A DNA stretch of 46,986 bases from contig NZ_JABXFD010000489.1 of NCBI RefSeq assembly GCF_013372625.1, positions 1-46,986 of the forward strand. Direction: 5' to 3'. This DNA comes from Actinomadura sp. BRA 177 (GTDB lineage: Bacteria; Actinomycetota; Actinomycetes; Streptosporangiales; Streptosporangiaceae). The notes under the pieces were generated by a model. It was not told the origin of the DNA and ran no database searches. It worked only from the letters and a program-made list of their open reading frames with translations. The translations under genes were made by a program, and so were the position numbers. The number at the start of each line of letters is the position of its first letter. Positions within the stretch are counted from its first letter, which is position 1. Shown piece after piece: positions 41,725-46,986 of the stretch.

Positions 41725-42918
41725 TCACGACACGGTGCCGAGCCTGTTGCCGCCGCCGTGCTGCTTCACGTACTCGGGCATCTGGGCGGTCTTGACGGCG
41801 TTGAACAGCTGCTTCGCCTTCGTCGCGTCCACGAACACGACGCTCTGCTTGCCGCGCGTGCCGGTGCCCTTGTGCGGGAGCGTCATGAACATCACGTCCG
41901 ACACGCGGACGCTGCGCATGCTCAGCGCCAGCGAGCGCAGGTCGCCCGCCGACACGCTCTCGTCCACGCTGATCGACTTGGTGAGCGCGGACAGGAACCG
42001 GTCGAGCTTGAGCGGGTTGGTGAGCGTGCCGCGGTCGGCGGCCTGCTTGGCGAGCGCGCCGAGGAACGCCTGCTGCCGCTTGATCCGGTCGAAGTCGCCG
42101 TTCGGCAGGTTGTAGCGCTGCCGGACGAACAGCAGCGCCTCCTCGCCGTTCAGCTTCTGCTTGCCCGCCGTCCAGTGCTTCTTGCGGGCCGGGTCGTACA
42201 CGCTCTGCTTGATGTTGACGGTCACGCCGCCGAGCGCGTCCGTCATCGCCTTGAAGCCCTCGAAGTCGATCGCGCCGTAGTGGTCGATGCGGATCCCGGT
42301 GAGGTTCTCCATCGTCTCGATCAGCAGCTTCGGCCCGCCGAACGAGAACGCCGCGTTGATCTTCTGGTTGCCGTAGCCGGGGATCTCCACCCACGAGTCG
42401 CGCGGGAAGGAGATGAGGTAGGCCTTCTTCCGGTCCGCCGGCAGGTGCAGCAGCATGATCGTGTCGGTGCGCTGCTGGCCCGGCTTCCAGACCTGGTTGC
42501 CCTCCCCGGTCGTCGCCGAGTCGGCCCGCGAGTCCGACCCGACGAGCAGCCAGTTCTCGGTGCCCTCCACGTTCGGGCCCGGCCGGTTCGCCTGGTCGGT
42601 CGGCAGCGCGCCCTTGATCCGGTCGATGTTGCCGTTGTAGGACGACTGGCGCTGCCAGGCCAGCCCGCCGAGCCCGGCCACGACCAGCGCGAAGAACACC
42701 CCGACGGCGATCAGGACGCGCGGCCACCGCCGCTTGCGCGTGCGCTCCGCGCCGTCCGCGCCCGCCCAGAACGCGTCCCCGGAGTCGCTCTTCGGGGCGT
42801 CCGGGCCCGCGGGGGCGTCCGGTGCCGGGGCCTCGGTGGCCTGAGCCGCGGCCGGTGCCTGCGGGCCCTGGTCGGCTCGCTGCGGCGGCAGCGATCCGGG
42901 ATGATCTGGCGCGGTCAT
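41725..42918 (-). CDS. LytR-CpsA-Psr (LCP) family protein
   Basis: 397-residue cell-wall glycopolymer phosphotransferase. A 60-residue Pro/Ala-rich cytoplasmic head, one transmembrane helix (about 67-88), then the extracellular LCP domain (about 112-280): NWLLVGSDSRADS, RTDTIMLLHLPADRKKAYLISFPRDSWVEIPG, GVTVNIKQSVYD and LNGEEALLFVRQRY. LCP enzymes attach wall teichoic-acid-like or arabinogalactan polymers to peptidoglycan. No ribosome site is obvious before the ATG. Confidence 0.95.
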   Translation of the reverse strand: MTAPDHPGSLPPQRADQGPQAPAAAQATEAPAPDAPAGPDAPKSDSGDAFWAGADGAERTRKRRWPRVLIAVGVFFALVVAGLGGLAWQRQSSYNGNIDRIKGALPTDQANRPGPNVEGTENWLLVGSDSRADSATTGEGNQVWKPGQQRTDTIMLLHLPADRKKAYLISFPRDSWVEIPGYGNQKINAAFSFGGPKLLIETMENLTGIRIDHYGAIDFEGFKAMTDALGGVTVNIKQSVYDPARKKHWTAGKQKLNGEEALLFVRQRYNLPNGDFDRIKRQQAFLGALAKQAADRGTLTNPLKLDRFLSALTKSISVDESVSAGDLRSLALSMRSVRVSDVMFMTLPHKGTGTRGKQSVVFVDATKAKQLFNAVKTAQMPEYVKQHGGGNRLGTVS

Positions 42919-42983
42919 GGCGCAGAAGCTACCAGCAGGATCGACCGGGGATGGCCCGCTTCAGCCCACCTGTCCGATTAAGG

Positions 42984-43000
42984 CGGAACTCGTCGTTCCG
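42984..43000. promoter_or_regulatory. inverted repeat upstream of the LCP gene
   Basis: CGGAAC (42984-42989) and GTTCCG (42995-43000) are exact inverted repeats around TCGTC, 66 bp upstream of the LCP start and in the gap after the ABC permease stop. An operator for an unknown factor or a small hairpin; a GGAAC half is also part of ECF-type promoters. Confidence 0.3.
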
Positions 43001-43026
43001 TGTAAACCGGACGCGCCCTTCAGGGG

Positions 43027-43761
43027 TCACACGGTGCGGCGGCGGAGGGTGACGGCGCCGAGGACGAGTGCCACGACCGTGAAGGCCGCGATGACGGCGA
43101 CGTCCACGATCAGGGTGCCGGTGAAGTCGGGGCGGCCGCTGATCTCCTGCATGCCCTCGACCGCGTACGACAGGGGCAGGACGTCCGAGATCGCGTTCAG
43201 CCAGGACGCCATCTCGTCGCGCGGCATGATCAGCCCGCACAGCAGCGCCTGCGGCAGGACGAACGCGGGCATGAACTGGACGGCCTGGAACTCGGTCCGC
43301 GCGAACGCGCTCGCGAACAGGCCGAGCGACATCCCGAGCAGGGCGTCCAGCAGGGACACCAGGACCAGCGACCCGAGCGAGCCGCTCAGGTCGAGGCCCA
43401 GCCAGGTCAGCGAGATCACCAGGACGACACCGACCTGCACGAGCGCGATCAGCCCGAACGCGAGCGCGTACCCGAGGAGCAGGTCGAGCTTGCCGAGCGG
43501 CATGGTCATCAGCCGTTCGAGGGTGCCGCTCGTCCGCTCCCGGAGGGTGGCGACGCTGGCCACGACGAACATGACGGTGAACGGGAACAGGCCGAGCAGC
43601 ATCGGGCCGACCCGGTCGAAGACCATCGGCTGGTCGAAGACGTAGCGCAGCAGGATCATCAGCAGCGTCGGCACGGCGACCAGCAGCGCCAGCGTGCGGT
43701 GGTCGTGCTTGAGCTGCGCGAGGATGCGCCGCATCGTGGCGAACGTGACGGCCGCGCTCAT
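43027..43761 (-). CDS. ABC-2 type transporter permease
   Basis: 244-residue membrane subunit with six helices (about 22-42, 51-70, 98-120, 128-150, 160-182, 215-238) and the ABC-2 block PQALLCGLIMPRDEMASWLNAISDVLPLSYAVEGMQEI. ATG overlaps the ATPase stop by four bases (ATGA), so both subunits are coupled. Together they make an exporter of unknown cargo, under control of the TetR regulator in the same operon. Confidence 0.92.
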   Translation of the reverse strand: MSAAVTFATMRRILAQLKHDHRTLALLVAVPTLLMILLRYVFDQPMVFDRVGPMLLGLFPFTVMFVVASVATLRERTSGTLERLMTMPLGKLDLLLGYALAFGLIALVQVGVVLVISLTWLGLDLSGSLGSLVLVSLLDALLGMSLGLFASAFARTEFQAVQFMPAFVLPQALLCGLIMPRDEMASWLNAISDVLPLSYAVEGMQEISGRPDFTGTLIVDVAVIAAFTVVALVLGAVTLRRRTV

Positions 43762-44507
43762 GCCGGGCTCCCCGTCTTCTCGGTGATCAGGTGCAGGAAC
43801 GCCGCTTCGAGGTCGGACGTGCCGGTGCGGGAGCGCAGCCCCTCCGGGGTGCCGTCGGCGAGGATCACGCCCTCCCGCATCAGCAGCAGCCGGTCGGTGC
43901 GGCTCGCCTCGTCCATCACGTGGCTGGACACGACGAGGGTGGCGCCCTGGTCGGCCAGCTCCCGGAACAGCTCCCACAGCTCCTGCCGCAGGACGGGGTC
44001 GAGGCCGACGGTCGGCTCGTCCAGGACGATCAGCTCGGGCGAGCCGAGCAGCGCGACGGCGAGGTTGGTGCGGTTCAGCTGGCCTCCGGACAGCGTCGCC
44101 GCGGTCTGGTCGCGGCTGCGGCCGAGCCCGACCTCGTCGATGACGCGGTCGACGTCCGAGCGGGGCGCGCGCAGGACGGACGCGAAGTAGCGCAGGTTCT
44201 CCGCGACCGTCAGGTCGGCGTACACGGCCGGCGACTGCGTCGCGTAGCCGACGCGGTGCCGCAGCCCGGCCGACCCGGCGGGCGCGCCGAGCACCGTCAC
44301 CGTGCCGCTCTTCACGATCTGGACGCCGACGAGCGCCCTGATCAGCGTGCTCTTCCCGCAGCCGCTCGGGCCGACCAGCCCGACGATCGAGCCGCGCGGG
44401 ACATCGAAGGTGAGCCCGTGCAGCACCTCCCGGCCGCCGCGCACGACCCGCAGATCGCGGACGCGCACGGCCGCCTCGGCGCCGCCTTCCGAGCTAGAAC
44501 TCATCAT
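43758..44507 (-). CDS. ABC transporter ATP-binding protein
   Basis: 249-residue ABC ATPase with Walker A GPSGCGKST, Q-loop ATQSPAVYADL, signature LSGGQLNR, Walker B LIVLDEPTVGLDP and switch SSHVMDEA. Partner is the ABC-2 permease that follows. Preceded by 51 bp after tetR; two ATG codons in tandem at the start. Confidence 0.94.
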   Translation of the reverse strand: MMSSSSEGGAEAAVRVRDLRVVRGGREVLHGLTFDVPRGSIVGLVGPSGCGKSTLIRALVGVQIVKSGTVTVLGAPAGSAGLRHRVGYATQSPAVYADLTVAENLRYFASVLRAPRSDVDRVIDEVGLGRSRDQTAATLSGGQLNRTNLAVALLGSPELIVLDEPTVGLDPVLRQELWELFRELADQGATLVVSSHVMDEASRTDRLLLMREGVILADGTPEGLRSRTGTSDLEAAFLHLITEKTGSPA

Positions 44508-44558
44508 GTGTTGAATTTAAGCGGCCACGGGGGTCCGGTCAAGGGGTTCCAGAAAGGT

Positions 44559-45143
44559 TCAGGAGGTCAGGTAGCGCTGGATGGCCGGGGCGACCAGTTC
44601 GATCAGCTCGTCCTCCGTGGCGGACGCCAGCGGCTCGATGCGCAGCACGTAGCGCAGGATCATCAGGCCGATCATCTGCGCGGCGGCCGCCTGGATGCCG
44701 AGCGGCGGCGCATCCGTGGCCTGCCGGGCGCGCCCGAACAGGGCGACCGTGACGAACTCGCGCAGCAGCGCCGCCGCCCGCTCGTTCGTCATCGCCGAGC
44801 GGAGCATCGCGAGCATGGGGGCGCGGCGGTCCTCGTCCCCCCACACGTCCAGGAAGGTGCGGACCAGCGCCTCGCCGAGCCGGTCACGCGGCGCCCCCAT
44901 GATGCGCGGCAGGACCACCGACGGGTCCACCGGGAAGCGCATCGCCTCGATGAACACGCCCTCCTTGTTGCCGAAGAAGTGGTGGACGAGGGCCGGGTCG
45001 ACGCCGGCGGCGCGGGCGATGGCGCGCAGCGAGGCGCCGTCGTAGCCCTTCTCGGCGAACAGGTCGCGCGCCTCGGCCAGGATCTTCTCGCGCGTCTCGG
45101 TCGGGCCGGGCCGGCGGCCGCGCGGTGCGGACGTGTCCGTCAC
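44559..45143 (-). CDS. TetR/AcrR family transcriptional regulator
   Basis: 194-residue repressor with helix-turn-helix about 15-60 ([45 protein letters not shown]) and a ligand-binding C-terminal domain of TetR_C_17-like kind. GTG start overlaps the stop of the upstream isomerase (GTGA). Within one operon with the ABC exporter, so it likely controls it and answers to the cargo. Confidence 0.93.
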   Translation of the reverse strand: MTDTSAPRGRRPGPTETREKILAEARDLFAEKGYDGASLRAIARAAGVDPALVHHFFGNKEGVFIEAMRFPVDPSVVLPRIMGAPRDRLGEALVRTFLDVWGDEDRRAPMLAMLRSAMTNERAAALLREFVTVALFGRARQATDAPPLGIQAAAAQMIGLMILRYVLRIEPLASATEDELIELVAPAIQRYLTS

Positions 45144-46024
45144 CGGACGCCCCGGCGGGAGACCTCCCCGGCCGGCGTGACCTCCCACGTGTGGTCGGCG
45201 GCGGCCAGGTGCAGGCGGGCGAACGCCAGTGCCTCGGCGAGGTCCTCCATCCGCTCGACCCGGCTGGACGCGCGCCGCGTGTTCACCTCCAGCACGATGT
45301 GCCCCCGGAAGCCGCCCTCGGCGAGGTTCTCCAGCATCGTCCCGCACGGCTGGTTGCCCCGGCCGGGGACGAGGTGCTCGTCCTTGTTCGTGATGCCCAC
45401 GCCGTCTGCGAGATGGACATGCCGCAGACGGTCGCCCAGGCTCCCCGCCATGTCGATGGGGTCCGACCCCGAAACGGCGGTGTGGGACAGGTCGAGGGTG
45501 ACGTACGGGTAGTCCTGGTCGACGGGGTTCCAGTCGGGCAGGTACATGCCCGCTTCGGCACCGCGCGCCTTGAGCGGGAACATGTTCTCCACCGCGAACA
45601 GCACATCGGTCTCGTCCTGCATGCGGGCGAGGCCCTCGACGAACTCCTTCGCGTAGTCGCGCTGCCAGCGGAACGGCGGATGGACGACGACGACGTCCGC
45701 GCCCAGTTCCTCGGCGACGTCCTTGGAGCGGACGAGCTTGCCCCAGGGCTCGCGTCCCCACACCCGCTGAGTGAGCAGCAGGCACGGCGCGTGGATCGAC
45801 TTGATCGGCACCTGGTGGTAGTCGGACAGGCGGCGCAGGACGTTCAGGTCCTGCGACGAGGCGTCCGTGGAGACCATGACCTCGATACCGTCGTAGCCCA
45901 GCAGCGCAGCGATCTCGAACGCGCTCGGTACCTTCTCCGGGTAGACCGACGCGGTGGAGAGCGTGATCGGCGCGTCCGGTACACGCAGAGCCGGTGTACT
46001 GACGCCGTTGTGCTGCGGGATCAA
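45140..46024 (-). CDS. sugar phosphate isomerase/epimerase family protein (AP endonuclease 2 fold)
   Basis: 294-residue TIM-barrel metalloprotein of the xylose-isomerase-like superfamily: [48 protein letters not shown] and HIVLEVN carry the metal-binding Glu, Asp and His residues. Substrate unknown. Starts at TTG with GAGGAAGCC upstream. First gene of a four-gene operon with TetR and the ABC exporter. Divergent from the methyltransferase gene with 141 bp between starts. Confidence 0.9.
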   Translation of the reverse strand: MIPQHNGVSTPALRVPDAPITLSTASVYPEKVPSAFEIAALLGYDGIEVMVSTDASSQDLNVLRRLSDYHQVPIKSIHAPCLLLTQRVWGREPWGKLVRSKDVAEELGADVVVVHPPFRWQRDYAKEFVEGLARMQDETDVLFAVENMFPLKARGAEAGMYLPDWNPVDQDYPYVTLDLSHTAVSGSDPIDMAGSLGDRLRHVHLADGVGITNKDEHLVPGRGNQPCGTMLENLAEGGFRGHIVLEVNTRRASSRVERMEDLAEALAFARLHLAAADHTWEVTPAGEVSRRGVR

Positions 46025-46129
46025 GGCTTCCTCGCCAGGAATGATCGCTCGACGATGGTCATCAAGGTTCGCACCGTAAAGCCTATGCGGCGGCGGCCGT
46101 GCTGAAACAACCGCCCGGAGTGATCCTGA

Positions 46130-46157
46130 TTGCTCTGCCCCCCTGACTGGCTACGCT
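46130..46157 (+). promoter_or_regulatory. promoter of the methyltransferase gene (leaderless)
   Basis: TTGCTC (46130-46135), 16-bp spacer, TACGCT (46152-46157), then 8 bases to GTG 46166, so transcription should begin at or next to the start codon. No ribosome-binding site precedes the GTG. Confidence 0.6.
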
Positions 46158-46165
46158 CTGTTCCC

Positions 46166-46864
46166 GTGGCCGATATCGCGCCGGGCGCCGTGCCGAGCCC
46201 CAACATCTGGAACTCCCCGCAGGTCTACGAACTGGAGAACCGCGCCGTCGACCCCGACGGGGTGCTGGTCTCCGCGATGCGCGCCGTCCGCCCGTGGACG
46301 GGCGCGGACGTCCTGGACCTCGGCTGCGGCACCGGTTTCCACCTGCCGTTCTTCGCCGCCGACGCGCACCGCGTGATCGGCGTCGAGCCGCACGCGGGCC
46401 TCGCCTCCGCCGCCGCCCGCCGGACCCGCGATCTCCCCAACGTCACCGTCCGTGTGGGCGCGGCCCAGGCGTTGCCGCTTCCGGACGCCTCGATCGACGT
46501 CGTCCACGCCCGCTGGGCCTACTTCTTCGGACCGGGCTGCGAACCGGGCCTTTCCGAACTCGACCGGGTCGTCCGGCGCGGCGGAGCGATCTTCATCATC
46601 GACAACGACGCCACCCGCTCCACGTTCGGCCGCTGGTTCCGGCGCGGCCTGCCGAAATACGACCCGGAGGCCGTCGAGCGATTCTGGACGCGGCGCGGCT
46701 TCTCCCGCGAGCCCCTCACGATCCGGTGGGTCTTCCAGAACCGGGACGATCTCGCCGCCGTACTGCGGATCGAGTTCCCGCCCGACCTCGCGGACGCCTG
46801 CCTGCGCGAGCATCCCGGTCTCGAGGTGGACTACGCCGTCAATTTGTGGTGGCGTTGCCCGTAG
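46166..46864 (+). CDS. class I SAM-dependent methyltransferase
   Basis: 232-residue methyltransferase of the methyltransferase-11 type. Motif I VLDLGCGTGFHLPFF, acidic residue VIGVEPHAG, motif AQALPLPDASIDVVHARWAYFF and post-motif RVVRRGGAIFIIDND identify the fold. Acceptor unknown. GTG 46166 gives a compact protein and fits the leaderless promoter; an upstream ATG (46130) lies inside the promoter. Confidence 0.92.
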   Translation: MADIAPGAVPSPNIWNSPQVYELENRAVDPDGVLVSAMRAVRPWTGADVLDLGCGTGFHLPFFAADAHRVIGVEPHAGLASAAARRTRDLPNVTVRVGAAQALPLPDASIDVVHARWAYFFGPGCEPGLSELDRVVRRGGAIFIIDNDATRSTFGRWFRRGLPKYDPEAVERFWTRRGFSREPLTIRWVFQNRDDLAAVLRIEFPPDLADACLREHPGLEVDYAVNLWWRCP

Positions 46865-46869
46865 GTTAC

Positions 46870-46883
46870 TGACTAGTTGGTCA
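46870..46883. promoter_or_regulatory. candidate TetR-type operator
   Basis: TGAC (46870-46873), six bases, GTCA (46880-46883), inside TTACTGACTAGTTGGTCATA, similar in style to operators of actinobacterial TetR-family proteins. It lies 16 bp upstream of the start of the truncated last gene. Confidence 0.35.
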
Positions 46884-46893
46884 TACAGGAGGT

Positions 46894-46980
46894 ACGGACA
46901 TGGGCCGTGTCACTGCTGGAAGAGCGCTCGGCGGCCTCGCCGCCGAGCGCTCTTCCAGCAGTGACACGGCCCATGTCCGT
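46894..46980. repeat. 42-bp perfect palindrome with 3-base loop
   Basis: 46894-46935 and 46939-46980 are exact reverse complements with loop CTC (46936-46938). It covers the start of the truncated last gene, whose own start codon ATG 46899 lies in the left arm. It lies six bases from the end of the sequence. It looks like a fold-back (chimeric) read end; a genuine cruciform is possible but less likely. Confidence 0.85.
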
Positions 46981-46986
46981 CGGAAT
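46899..46986 (+). CDS. truncated 5' end of unidentified gene
   Basis: ATG 46899 with a strong AGGAGG-type ribosome site (46888-46893 region, 5-6 base gap) opens a frame running off the end of the sequence (MGRVTAGRALGGLAAER). Only about 13 codons are trustworthy, because the rest is the mirror half of the palindrome. No family can be assigned. The upstream TetR-like operator suggests a regulated, perhaps regulatory or transport, gene. Confidence 0.4.

Noticed and set aside
46913..46960. GGAAGAGC/GCTCTTCC in the terminal palindrome looks like a piece of a common sequencing adapter
   Set aside because: Only 8-9 bases match and the flanks diverge at once; chance is sufficient, so the fold-back explanation rests on the palindrome itself.

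Overview
The window looks like one contig from a high-GC, mycelial actinobacterium. The best guess is the Thermomonosporaceae/Streptosporangiales (Actinomadura-like), inferred from gene content and not proven. Supporting signs are very high GC, GTG/TTG starts, leaderless-looking promoters, a bldN-type sigma factor beside rex-hemACD, a DUF397/XRE/ATPase cluster, a SARP regulator, bS22 and a BldC-like protein. Both ends look like contig ends: a GT-rich start and an 87-base near-perfect palindrome at the finish.

Layout. 0.1-7.6 kb: a Ser/Thr kinase, a LysR/EamA/DapA-like module, hemL, a membrane pseudokinase and a prim-pol domain protein. 7.7-13.5 kb: the operon rex-hemA-hemC-hemD-hemB (minus strand), whose promoter overlaps a clear Rex operator. 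With hemL this takes Glu-tRNA to uroporphyrinogen III. 13.7-16.0 kb: glutaredoxin, a 7-TM protein with an ABM-like tail, and a divergent bldN-like ECF sigma gene with a candidate BldD box. 16.1-17.7 kb: a TnpB (IS200/IS605-type) element that appears to have interrupted the gene following bldN. 17.7-23.5 kb: a HAD phosphatase, a large SARP/NB-ARC regulator and a DrrAB-like ABC exporter.

23.6-32.1 kb is accessory in character: Nudix, a WhiJ/AbaA-like cluster (DUF397, XRE/DUF5753, HATPase, two small proteins), a translationally coupled methyltransferase and P450, a cysteine-rich secreted protein, an HTH-TM-Ig protein, a prolyl aminopeptidase and LtrA. 32.2-38.3 kb is more conserved: ECF41-like sigma factor, acyltransferase, epimerase, bS22, BldC-like regulator, phosphatase and AcuC deacetylase. 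38.4-47.0 kb: esterase, a small membrane protein, proC, proline dehydrogenase, an LCP cell-wall ligase, an operon of TIM-barrel isomerase, TetR and ABC exporter, a methyltransferase, and a truncated gene at the end.

How it fits together: redox state (Rex) is wired to haem supply, next to developmental control (bldN homologue, BldC-like protein, WhiJ-like cluster). The most notable items are the kinase-dead receptor beside the haem genes, the TnpB insertion between the sigma gene and what may be a remnant of its partner, and several unexplained operator-like repeats. No tRNA, rRNA or CRISPR array was seen.
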